Below are positions 1 through 12,401 of a stretch of 64,000 nt of DNA, piece after piece. The stretch covers positions 8,301,001 through 8,365,000 of the forward strand of contig CM067537.1 of NCBI GenBank assembly GCA_034509925.1, given 5' to 3'. Made by a program: the position numbers and the translations under genes. The notes below the pieces were generated by a model. The model was given only the letters and a program-made list of their open reading frames with translations, had not been told where the DNA came from and searched no databases. The DNA is from Hirudinaria manillensis. Lineage: Eukaryota > Annelida > Clitellata > Hirudinida > Hirudinidae. Position 1 is the stretch's first letter; every line of letters starts with the position of its first letter.

Positions 1-3000
1 AAAAACGTTTTCCATTTAAAAAAAAATATTTATGAGGAATCAGACACCTGTATTGCCGAGGTATGTAACCGGTCTGATAGGAACTGTCCTCTAGAAAATC
101 ATCGTTTTCTAACGAGCACATTGACTACAATCAAAGTTGAAACTGTCAAAAATCCATCGAATAGTCAGCAAATTTGCAATTTATTTTCATGATTTATGAA
201 ATATAGATATCAATTCTATAATTCTTTCTATTCCAAATTCCAAATCCAAATCTTACTTGTGCGAAATTAAGAAAAAACATTTGATCGCTACTGAATCCTA
301 GTTCGAGCAACAAATCCAAATTCTTGGCATTTTCGTTGCTTTCTTTGTAAACCTATAATTCAAACGAAATAATTTATCCTGATAATAAATCAGTTTTGTC
401 TTCGATTCAAAAATAAGTACAAATCATAATCATAATGCAGTGCTTTGATGAAGCATTCACAATATATGATATTTGTCTAGACAGTTACAGGTCGATTCAG
501 ACACAACTGATAATGAAAAATATGCCATCTTTATTTTAGTAAACGTAAAGGCACAAATAATTTGATCGTATTAATTACTATGCCTTATGCCATACCTTGT
601 ACGCAGCCACCAATGCCATATATTGAGCTATGAATTTTCTCAAAACATCTTGTTTCGCATACCTCTTAATAAAAATTTAAAATAAAATTGAAAATAACAT
701 AACATCATAACACCATAGAAACTTCATAAAATAAATTAATTAAATTACTTACCAATGCTATTATATCTAATACTATCTAGTAGAATGAGATCTTAATACA
801 TACAGTGAGCCTTTTCTTACCTCAATGTAAATAATACCTACTTGCACAAATTAAATTAACCAAAAACGTTGTTACGATTCATTAATTACATTACGATGAA
901 AATTACAAATTAATATTGAATTCTAAAATATATAAAAAAACTGAACCTCTTTTGGATTTCGGACCAATTTGAGCAACAACGTTTTGTCGCTTCTATAATA
1001 TATTTCCAAAGTTTCATCGTCCAACCATTTTGATTCAATATTCTCAGTCATAAATTCTTTATTATAAAAATAAATGTACGATTAAATTTAAGCTTTGGTT
1101 TTGTGTCAGAATCACATTTTGCACAGAAATCAATAACATTAAGAAATAACAGCAACAATGGTTTACTCTGGATTTCCAATGAATAAGCAAAACTCTTTGG
1201 AGAGTCTATCTATGAAGGAGGCTATAAATCTAATTTAAAAGATTTACCAATATCTTCCACGTCCATATTTTGCGTCAATTTTGGCAATGACATGTTGCGA
1301 TTTACCGAGTCATAAATTACAAAATGTGGATAATTTAATTAAACAAACCATCAATTATTCTGTCGTACAAGGCAGCCTCGTAACCAAAACCTCCTTCGTT
1401 CATAGCTCTGCAAAGAGATTTTGGCAAAAATATTTTTAAGCTTACTTGCCAATTTCTAATTCAACTGATGAAATGGATAAAATAATATATGGATACTTTG
1501 GTTTCAAATTGTCCTTATATATATAATTAATATAATATTAATTAATATATATGCACATTTACAAAAATCTTGAGTAATTGATTTATGTCCAAAACTCACT
1601 TGGGATACTGAAGATGATAATATGGAGGGTGGAGTAAATATGAAGTATATACTGCAAGAAAATAACTGTTTTCAGGCACAATTTTTGAACTACGGAAATA
1701 GAACTTCTAACTTTTTATATTACAAGTGGGATCCTGAAAACTAATGAGCTGAAATAGAAACAGGCTCCTGACAAATTTAAACAAAATATAATCAGGATGT
1801 TTATAATTCATCAGGAATTATAATGCAATATAGTATATTATATGCTATATATAAATCTATTATATATTTTGTATTATATATTATTTATATTTGTCTAATA
1901 CATAAAATATAACATATACATAACTGAACATAAACATCTGCAAATTAAATTAACTACTTCCATCTTGGTAATCCAGTCCAGGTAAATGAAGATGGCTGCA
2001 TTACAGTGGTAAGCACGTTTTTAAGATAAATGTGAGATATATTTGAAATCTGAAACAGGAAAATGTAGATGTCGGTTGATTCTATCCAATCTGATGAAAT
2101 GAAGAGAGAGAGAAAAAATCATCCCTAAAACTTGCTAAATGCCAAGACAGATAAACTATTCAAGTGATTAACACCACGTGTATTTATTATGAATAGACCA
2201 AAAATGATATCGGTAACGATGATAACGTTAACAAAGCTAATTCAGAAAACCACTGATAATCCTAAAATATTGTAATAGCAGACGAACTCGCTCATAATCT
2301 CTGTATACAGATATGTTGAAAATGTTCTCCAAAATGCCATCTGGTCCTGAGATTTTTTTAAGCTGTACAAAAAAACAATAATAATTTATAAACCTTCATT
2401 ACTAATGTCTCAAGTTTTACTAATTTAAAAAAAAAACAATTAATGACCCTCGCTTTTAAAGATTTACGCTGCTCGCTGCCAATGAGATCCCACTCGGATA
2501 TGACTTCCAGCAAAGCTTGTCTATGGATATCGAATTCTCCTATTGCCTTTAAAAATTTTAACAAAAATAACAAAAAAATTATTCGTGTAAGAAGTAGGCT
2601 GGCGAAATATACATTTGCCCACGCTATGTACATGTTCCGGAGTTATGACGTGCTCGGAAAAGAAGTGGAGCATCGACCAATGCAATTCCACCTCCGTTGT
2701 CGAAAAGCACATTTCATTGGGATCTGACAACCGTTCTACTTTTATGCTTTCGCTTATAATCTATCAACACGAAACATGACTGACTACGTTAATCAAATGT
2801 GTAAAATAGTAAAATACCTTAATGTAAATGTCGATTAATATTAAATTTAAAAATTTTTCAAATTAACCAAGATGGACTATTGGTCATATTGAAACGCTAC
2901 CATAGGTGAATTGGATTCCTACTTTAGAGATATTTGGTCTAAAATTTAGATTCCAATTTTGTCTTGCTCAAGATATTGGAAGCATTCAAAAATGTAAATT

Positions 3001-5908
3001 AATCACAAAAACAAAGTAGCTGAGGCATACTAACACGTCTGATGTATGTCACTACTTGTGTAAAATCCTCTCCCAGAGCATGAGTGTATTTATAAACGAA
3101 TTCTCCTAATAACATGTCGACGATGGTACTTCGTAATTAAAACAAGTATTGTTACAAAGATGAATTATCTCAACTTTCGCAACTGTAATTGTCTTGAGAC
3201 TTGGTTCGCCACGGAAAAAGATTTTAAATATTTGGAAATATGAAAATAAAATGCATACCTGGCTTTGGTCTCCGTCAGTATTTTCTTTAAAGTCTTAAAA
3301 TACATCATGGACTTGTTTGTTGTCGGAATGTAGACCATTGTCGAGTCATTTATAGTAAGGTTGTAAATTGAAACGCCTGTGAGTAGTTCGGTCCAATTCA
3401 ATATCTGGACAATGAAATCTTGAAATTCTTGAAAATATAAAATTAGGAAAATTCTTAACCCCCTTAAAATCCAGAAAGGATAGAGGAATGAATTTAATAT
3501 AAATAGATATATGGATAGAATTTGGAATGTATAGCCAGCAAATTCTATTCCATAATCCTGATTATGTATTGCGGAATAGCTTGGAATGGGTAGCTTGACT
3601 GAGTGCGACGGTAACATTGGCAACATTGTAATGTCTAATGGGATCGTATTCGAAACTTCATCTACCAATGAATGGAAAAACGTCTCTCAAGTTCTTTATG
3701 TGGCGCTATTGAAAGTGCCCTTGATACAACTGATACATCTGATATTGCAATTGAGTAACTTACAGGCAGAAATTAGTAGAAATTTCAGATTTAAGCAAAA
3801 GAAAGATTGTCAGATATTACTCACGTTTCCTGTCATCTCAGAAAGTTCCGATACATTCACACGTTTATAGTCATGTGAATCGTACCCCGTTTCAGAATAC
3901 TTTGAGAATAATATTTATAGTATTATAATATATGTTAACTAAATCGATTTTCTTTTACATCGTTAAACGAACCGTGAATTTAAATATTTTTTATTTTTCA
4001 TCTTGAAACATTAACAGAGCAAGCAAATTTTATCTCGTGATCTTATGAAACGAATCTCATCATGAAAAGCATCTCGAACCTTATACAAATTTGTCAATGT
4101 TTCAAAACTTTCATGGTATGTTTTTAAATTTGGTGATTCGACACCCATCTTGGTTGCACTTAAGAGCCACAATTCCTTGTGGTACATTCGCACCCGGCGA
4201 AAATAAGTGTCATCGAAGATATCAAATTTTCTAAAAAGAGTTACAAGTGCAGGAGCAACCTGGTTCAAGCGAAATATATTTCCACATGAAAACGCAAAAA
4301 AAAATCATTTGTTTAAAAATTACTATAAATTGATAGAATTGTCTTAAATTGTAACAAACAACTTACGAAGTAACCCTTGGAAGTGTCTCGGATTTCCACC
4401 AGTACAAACTTCCCTAATTTTTCCAAATATAGCAGCATCTTTTCGAGTTTGCAACGTTTGCAAGGAAATTTGCCTTTAGTGCAAGGGTTTTCTTTCTCCC
4501 AGTTGGGATTTATAGATGGCCAACCACATAAGCTGTCCAAAATATCTTTCATTGTTTGTATATTTTCTTTTTGGTATTTGTCTGGCAAATATTATGTGCT
4601 TTTATTTTAACGTTTATTTCAACAAAGCGAATTATAATAGTAATAAAAGTAATAAAAGTGATTGTAAATAAAGTGAGTGATTGTAATCAAATATTTAGCA
4701 ATAATTACGAAACTTCATGGAGGTAATACAGTAACAAAAAGGTGTACTAAATTTATTATTTTCTGTTGAAAGTCCAGAAAAGTTTTAAAATGGGACATTA
4801 ATTATCTTAAGAAAATATAAAAAGTGAAGATTGAAGACTACGTATTTGCTAAAGATATAATAAGAAAATGGCAATGAAAACATTATGCTGTTTTCGGCCT
4901 AAATTTCTTGGGTTTTGGATTCTACCAGGGATCAAATTCCAGGGGGAATTTGAAGAAACATCGGGAAAACGGTAATTAAGATGGAAAAAGATGAAAAGAG
5001 AGATGACGAAAACGAGCATCATAATATAACGGACAATTAGAGAGATGAAAATTGGAGAAAATACTGTCGATTGTAGTTTTTAGCTCCCTCTCGATAAGAT
5101 GTACCCATTATGGAATAAACTAGCCTTTTAAAAGACAAGAGTCAAGATAGACCCTGAGCTTTTGTGCTGGATCTGATGTATCGTTTCCATTCATTATCAA
5201 CTCTGCGTAAATGGACTCGTGATAAAACTAAACACTTTCACATTATAATATTTATTGATGATAATTGTTATCAATTCCAATTCGGTTCCAACGTTATAAC
5301 AAACATATCTTAAAGTTATTCTCAACCTTCCGCTATTCAAAGACGTTCTAGAATTATCTGACTTCCATCTATTACAAAAATAAGTTTATAAAAATCCATT
5401 TGTCAGTAGATGTTTAGAAGAACCTTTTCGGTCAATCCTACTTTCAGATCACTTCAGATTTAAGATTTACCGATAACCAAAAGATTATCGGAGAAATTAA
5501 CCTTTTAACTTTTCGGTATAAATCTCCTTCAATTCATTAATCGCTCCATAAATCTCCAAGTACCAAGGTAAAGTCCTGGTTTTGATCCAACCGTTGCAAG
5601 CGAAACCATAAAAATCCTTGCATTTGTCTTTGGTTATATCCATATACTCCCTCACTCTTTCCACTTAGAATTTACTAGTGTTTAACACTTCGATATTTCT
5701 TGGAAATAAATGTTTAATTAAATTTTACCTGTTTCCTCGCAAATGGTGCATTCTGGTAGGGTTATAAAGACCTATGAAACCACAACATGGAATCTTAAAA
5801 TTAAAAACTCAATAACAAACCTTCGCAACGCAATAATTCCGTTCGAAATAAAAGAACAAATACTAAATATACACGAAGTCGAGTTAGTTTAAAACATCGG
5901 TAGGCCAT
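1..5908 (-). CDS. M13 (neprilysin-like) pseudo-peptidase, copy A, partial at the 3' end
   Basis: Family M13 metallopeptidases are zinc ectoenzymes that cleave peptides; this copy keeps the fold signature but not the active site. Exons on the minus strand: 5908-5821 (start MAYRCFKLTR, hydrophobic core VYLVFVLLF, a likely signal peptide), 5752-5729, 5663-5502 (CKDFYGFACNGWIK, the M13 N-terminal motif), 5215-5125 (damaged), 4581-4367, 4259-4080, 3899-3825, 3404-3259, 3128-3035, 2760-2632, 2546-2448, 2362-2288, 2049-1958, 1706-1600, 1407-1349, 1056-947, 664-596, 352-257 (DQMFFLNFAQ, the M13 FFLNFAQ motif), 124 to beyond the window. Most exons equal copy B in length and phase. Where neprilysin has GGIGMVIGHEITHGFD this has GGFGYEAALYDRIID; where it has GENIAD this has RKFIAQ. 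Exon 4 is 11 bp short against copy B and ends in a GC donor. The 13/14 junction and a small exon near 890-800 are unresolved. Family assignment is firm; lack of catalysis is inferred. Confidence 0.8.
2448..2715. repeat. near-identical tract shared with 9390-9660
   Basis: Exon 11, the 85-nt intron between exons 10 and 11, and most of exon 10 of copy A match copy B with only about a dozen differences in some 260 bases, intron included. Elsewhere introns of the two copies do not align and exons are much more diverged. The partner tract is at 9390-9660. Confidence 0.8.
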
Positions 5909-6710
5909 TCCTCCTTGTTTTTGTAAATATTTGCGACACGTAAAGCGATAGACACAAGAATCTCGAATCAAAAACATCTTTCATTTCTTCATTTTTTGGT
6001 CAAAATTCTTCTTTTACCCCAGTTATGCTCCTATCTTAAAATCGTGTAAACTTTAAAACTCCAGGTGCCATTTCAAATTGAAATAGCAAATTATTACAAA
6101 AAATCCAGTAACAAACGTCTTCTTTCGAAGTATTTCTATTTTTAAAAAATATCCTAAAATGAATTTTAATACTACCAAACCAAACTGCTATCCGTTACTT
6201 TCATTTTTAAAAGTTACCACCACCACCACCACCTTATATTAATATGTTATAGACAGTCAAGTCGAAAAAATTGAAAAATAATTTTAATTGCGCAATAATC
6301 ACATCAACGATGACTCGTAGAATATAAAAACACCCATCACTATGACATTTTTAAAAAATCCTTTAGAAGTCACGGAAGCCCCCTTGCAACCAAAGGCCGC
6401 CATGAACTCGGGCATGTTTCTCAGGATGCTATTGATACTACCAAATAAGAAGTAAATAATAAAATACCTAAAATTCGTGATTATCTTGGAGGATATAAAT
6501 TTAATTCAATCGACAGACTCAATGAAAGTTGAACAAAACCCATCAAAGCCAATATTTTCCATATTTAATAAATAATAAATATTTAACCATTTCTTTGACT
6601 TTCTCTGGACATATTATTTATTATATATTATTTATCGTATTTAAAATTGCATTAATACATTAAACGTAATTATCTAATTTATAGATTGAGGCATTTCTAT
6701 TATCGCAACA
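5909..6710. other. intergenic spacer between the two M13 copies
   Basis: About 800 bases hold the 3' flank of copy B and the upstream region of copy A. It is AT-rich with a short CCA run near 6221. I see no exon. Any promoter for copy A should lie here. Confidence 0.6.
6617..6622 (-). promoter_or_regulatory. candidate polyadenylation signal of copy B
   Basis: TTTATT on the plus strand (AATAAA on the minus strand) lies about 90 bases after the copy B stop codon. The region is AT-rich, so chance matches are common. Confidence 0.35.
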
Positions 6711-9700
6711 TTAAACATGTTTAATACAATTACACATATGAAATGGGTCTAGAACGCACTGCCACCTGTATTGCCGAGGTATGTATCGCATCTGATAGGC
6801 TCTGTCGTCAAGAAAATCAGCGTCTTCCAATACGCACCTCGACTGCATTTTATTCAATTTAATAAATAAAGATTTATTATTATTAAAAAATTATTATTGA
6901 TAATTTAGGGGTTTTATTCAAGCAATTTAGATTTATAAATTCTAGGATCTCTTTAAAATCTCACTTGAACGAAATTAATGAAAAACATCTGGTCGCTACT
7001 GAAACCCAATTTGTGAAATATGTCAGAATTCTCTGCATTTCTGGTACTATTTGAGTAGATCTAATGTTCCAATTAGAAAATAGTTTAGTCTTAATAGTTT
7101 AAATTATAAACAACTTTTTCTACGATTACATATTATTATTCGTTAATATAATTATAATAATATAATTATACATACGAGAGCATATCATAATCAGTACATC
7201 GTAATGTCATAACGCGCTGACACTTTAAACAGAAGTTCAATTCTGTTGCCCTAGAGAAGTCATACCAATGTAACTGGTTAGACAATAATACTTGTTAAGT
7301 CAGCAAATAAATTTCATTGACAAACATCACATCTCGGCTTTGATTGTACTTTTAAAAATTCTATAATGTTATTTATTACATCGCACCTCGTATGTGGCCA
7401 CCAATGCCATGTATTGAGCTACGAATTTTTTCACAACCTCTTGATCCGAGTATCTCTTAACAAAAGTACAAAAGTAAAGGTAAACGTATATGCAATTACC
7501 TTACAGAACGGTCATTTTATTACAATTTTAATTAATTAATTAATTTATTTATTAAAGTCCTTATTAATAAATTGATGCGTCCAGCGGCTGGTAATATAAA
7601 ATCTTCACCCTTAATGCTGATTCTGCCTTTGCCTACTTCATCGATTATCTTGCACAAGTTATATACAAAGACAGAAAACGTAACAAATAATGAAGAATAA
7701 GAAAAATAATTACCTCCTTCGGATCTCGCACCAATTTGAGCAATAACGTTTTGTCACTCTTGTAATATATTTCCAAAGTTTCATCATCCAACCATTTAGA
7801 CTCTATTTTCGTGGTCACGAATGCTTCAAAAAAGAATCTACTGGCGTATGTTGTCACGATCAACGATGTGACATTGGATTGGAGTAATCCTCACTCTTAG
7901 GCGGGCCTTATATCGATCTTAAACTGCCAGACTCTTACTGAAGTATGCTATCTCATAATCGCGATTCCTGTGTCACTTTATATATATAATATATAAATAT
8001 ATATAATATCTAATTTACAAATTCGTCTTGGTACTGATTCGAGAACTTCTACAATCTAGTTTTTCGGCAGTTGTAGTGTATAGCTACGAAAGTGTAGTGG
8101 ATAGCTGGAAAAATCTCGAAGTATAAACAGTGATAGTGAGAACTGTAAGCTTGAATCAAGCAAAACTTGACTAACCCGAAATTATTTTGTCGTATAAGGA
8201 TGCTTCATAACCAAAGCCTCCCTCGTTCAAAGCTCTGCAATCAGGTTTGCAGAAATACTTTGAAAACGTCACTGCATACTAAGCAAATAGACCGATCAAA
8301 GTGGATTTAAAGTTTATATTATTTATTTGTTTGATCAGAATGACAGCAAGTCTGTTCTGTAACATTTCGTGCATAACTTAGGCGAGCCTTTATATTTTTG
8401 TATATTTTGTCTTAAGCACTTACTTCGGATATTGTGGATGATAATATGGAGGATAGAGTAAATATGGAGTGTACACTGTAGGAACATAAATTTCTGTATT
8501 TTCAAGCCAGACATATGAATAACGCAGCGACACAAACTTCTAACTTTTTATGTTGCAGCCAAATTCTTGAAAAATGATACGTTGAAATAGAAGAGTATTC
8601 CTGAAAAATTTCAGTTATTATAATAAATGAGTGAGTGAATAATTTATAACAAGCCTAACAAAGCCTTATAATTATATTAGGACCTTGACAGATAGTTCTG
8701 ACAGTGTAGATGGAATAATAGCAGAGAATGGCAAATATAAAATAACTAGAGCACTATGCACTATAGTATATAGTAAATTGGTCACAATATATACTATATA
8801 TAGTAAATATATACTATAGTATATATATTAATAATAATAGTTTATAGTAAATTGGTCACATGCTATTTTATTAATTAATCAATCAATTGCCAAACATGTA
8901 TGTAACATAAGTTTATATAAATTAGATGAAATACGTCCATCTTGGTAATCCACTCCAGCTGTAGGAAGATGGGCGCTCGGTAATCGTGAGCACATTTTTT
9001 AAATAAACGTTAGAAATATTTGACATCTGAAATAGGAATTAAAGAAAATGTTAGGTAGACGCAACACATATGTTTGAGGCATAAGCATTCTTTTAGTCCC
9101 AGCGGTAATAATAGTAAAAATAATAAATGTGAAAAATGAAAAAAATAAATATTACAAATAAACATAAAACTATTAAAGCAGACGAACGCGCTCATAATCC
9201 TTGTATGCAGATACGTTCAAAACATTACTGAGTATGCCATCAGGTCCTGTAACATTTACTAGCTGTACGAGAAAACAAAACATTTATTAATAATTTATTT
9301 ATTATTACACATTATTTATTATTATTTATTCTTATTAACGTCTTAACAAGCATTAATGATTCAAAACTAATTAGGTGATAATTAGATACCGCTGCTATTA
9401 AAGATTTACGCTGCTCGCTGCCAATGAGATCCCACTCGGATATGACTTCCAGCAAAGCTTGTCTATGGACATCGAATTGTCCTATTGCCTTTAAAAATGT
9501 TAACAAAAATAACAAAAAAAAATTATTCGTGTAAGAAGTAGGCTGGCGAAATATACATTTGCCCACGCTGTATACATGTTCCGGAGTTATGACGTGCTCG
9601 GAGAAGAAGTGGAGCATCGACCAATGCAATTCCACCTCCGTCGTCAGAAAGCACATTTCCCGAGGATTAGACAACCCTGATACTTTTATGTAGTCGTACA

Positions 9701-12401
9701 TTAGCTATCGAAGAGAACATAATTAACTTTTATTATTCATAAAATGCAGAGTAGTTCCGATAATAGATCAATGATACATTGATGATATTAACAATTACTG
9801 GCCTTTTCTGAAAAATGGAAGCAACTTGAAAAATTAAAGAAATTATATAAACAACGAATCGATATTAATAAACACATACAAACCTCTTTTATGTCGACCA
9901 TAACCTCAGAAAATTGTTTTCCTAGTGTATGGGAATATTTATATACAAAATCTCCCAATATCATGTCGACGATAGTGCTACAAAGGGGCGACATATTAAT
10001 ATTTAATACTATATTACATGGGAAAAATAATAGCCAAATAAGCAACGAAATAACTACTTGTTGCTCACTCCGATGTAACTTAAAGCGCATAAACTTTAAA
10101 ACAAAGTGCAAACCTAGCCTTGATTTCCATCAGGATCTTCTTTAAAGTCTGGAAATAAGCAACGGACTTTTCCGTCTTCGGAATATTAACGATTGTCGAT
10201 TCATTTACAGTACGATTGTAAACTGATACTCGTATCAGTAACTCGGTCCAGTTCAACAGCTACGTGAGAAAAAAGAAGAACTCTTCAATATCCAGAAGCG
10301 ATAATAGCATAATCTTGCGTTCCATGTACTAGAGGTTCAACTAGTAAGGTAGGGGCACAATGTTATTCCCCTCGATTGTAGACGATACAATATTTAATTA
10401 CGTTTATAGTAATTGAATGATAAGCAGTTATAAGGAAATGAGGGAAATATCGGAGCTACTCTTGCCTAAAGTGTCAAAGGGCATCCTTAACATGCGACGT
10501 AATAAATCCCAATTTTTCTATTTAAATTAAGGACATTATAAAAACAATTATATCCAAAAAGGCTAGAAGATCTTAATGTCACATAGTAATAATCACATAT
10601 ATAATTTCATATATATAATCTATATAATAATCAACATATAGTAATAATAATATATAATAATAATAATAACAGTAATAATCTATATAATAATAATAACAAC
10701 CTATTTATGCACAAGTCACTTACATGTCCAGTCATTTCCATCAGTTGCGATAAATTCACCGACATCGAATCATGAAATCGATAAGCAACCTCCGAATACT
10801 TTGAAAATGAAATGCTTCCAATTAAGTAATTATTAAGGAACTCATTAAATTTCCGATCAATTAATCATAAATAAATTAATTAATTAATTAATTTTGTTTC
10901 ACCAATTCAACTTTAAATCCCTACCAGACTGAATAAATCTTTATCTATACATATTATATATTACATATGTATCATATACATATATAACAGTTTATATAGT
11001 TTTTATATATATAGTTTAACAGTTTATATAGTTATATATATATATATATCTACATCTATATCTAACCTTATACAGACTTGACAAATTTGCAAAACTGTCA
11101 AAATATCTGTTCATATTAGGCGATTTAACGCCCATCTTGGTAACACTTAACTCCCATAATTCCCTGTGATATATCTTCACCTTGCGATAAGCACTATCCT
11201 CCAATCTGTCAAATTTCCTCAGGAGAGGAACCCTTGCCGGAGATACCTGATTCAAGCGAAACGCGCGGATCAATGAGGTAAAATTAATTGTTCTTAATCG
11301 TTATTATCAATTATATTATTATAAGTTGGCCTGATAAGTTGGTTTTGGGTTTGTTTGCGACTTACGAAAAACCCCATCGACGTGTCTTGGAATTCCACCA
11401 GGTTAAATTCCTCTAATTTTCCCAAGTATAGCAATACGTTTTCGAGTTTGCAACTTTTGCAAGGAAATTTGCCTTTAGTGCAAGGGTTTTCTTCCTCCCA
11501 GTTTGGATTTATAGATGGCCAACCACATAAGGTGTCCAAAACGTTTTTCATTGTTTGTGCATTTTCTTCTTGGTAATTATCTGGGAAAATATTTTGTGTT
11601 CGTCTTGTTTGTTTGTTTATTTATTTAAACGACCAAAATAATAATGTTTTCTCAATGAATATAGTAATAATGACCGAACTTCTTTCAATAACAAATTGCT
11701 TTTAGCTCATTTTGATAAAGTATAATCATCATAATTCATTAAATTAACCTTTCGAAAGACAAGAACGAAGATAGACCCTGAGCTTTTGTGCAGGCTCCGA
11801 ATCATATTTTTCGTCCATTATCAGCTCTGCGTAATCAGATCCGTGCTTTACTCGCAATAAAACGATAAATACTTTTACATTTTGCATTACCTACCGGCAC
11901 CAACATCGTAACAGTTTATTCAGGCAAATTATAAAACATTTTAACAGTTTCTTAATCAAACGTTAAACCTTAAATCAAACTAACTTTGTAACTTTTTCAT
12001 GTATATATCTTTCATTTCATCAATAACTTCGTACACCATTAGATACGGAGGCAAAGACCTACTCTTGATCCAACCGTTGCAAGCGAATGCATAGAAATCA
12101 GTACATTTGTCCTTGGTTGTGTCCATGAACTCCCTCACCCTTTCCACTTAAACGATTTAAATGCACTAATGAAACAATACTGCAATATTTGCATTAAACA
12201 TAAATCTTCAGTTAAATTCTACCTGTCTCATTGCAAATGGCACAATCTGAAAGTAAAAGATATTTTTGAACATTTAAAATTATGTTTCAAAGCTACAAAT
12301 GTAAACAAACCTTCGGAATGAAGAAATTCGTTTCTAATTAGTAGAACTAAACACATTAATTCTACGCGAAATCGACCCGACTCAAAACACCGACACGCCA
12401 T
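6711..12401 (-). CDS. M13 (neprilysin-like) pseudo-peptidase, copy B, complete
   Basis: Tandem paralogue of copy A with the same exon order. Exons: 12401-12311 (start MACRCFESGR, short hydrophobic core LMCLVLLI), 12246-12223, 12146-11985 (CTDFYAFACNGWIK), 11850-11749, 11580-11366, 11246-11067, 10798-10724, 10259-10114 (LLNWTELL), 9977-9884, 9704-9576, 9488-9390 (SEWDLIGSEQRK), 9262-9188, 9026-8935, 8539-8424 (VYTPYLLYPPYYHPQYP, matching the FPAGILQPPFF segment), 8234-8176, 7823-7714, 7455-7387, 7060-6965 (DQMFFINFVQ), 6842-6711 with stop. The sum is about 690 residues, near the size of an M13 ectodomain. The Cys-rich M13 start follows the hydrophobic leader directly, so I infer a secreted protein, not the usual type II membrane form. 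The zinc site is gone: GGFGYEASLYDKI replaces the HExxH segment and KKFVAQ replaces GENIAD. The C-terminus is short. The joint between the exons at 9026-8935 and 8539-8424 does not close in phase, and a small exon near 7648-7560 is unresolved. Confidence 0.82.

Noticed and set aside
9312..9701. Reading M13 copy B exons 10 and 11 as one continuous 129-codon exon
   Set aside because: Copy A has two fewer T in the poly-T stretch and would be frameshifted. Splicing at CAT/GTATAC with the GCAATAGG acceptor closes the frame in both copies and matches neprilysin in length.
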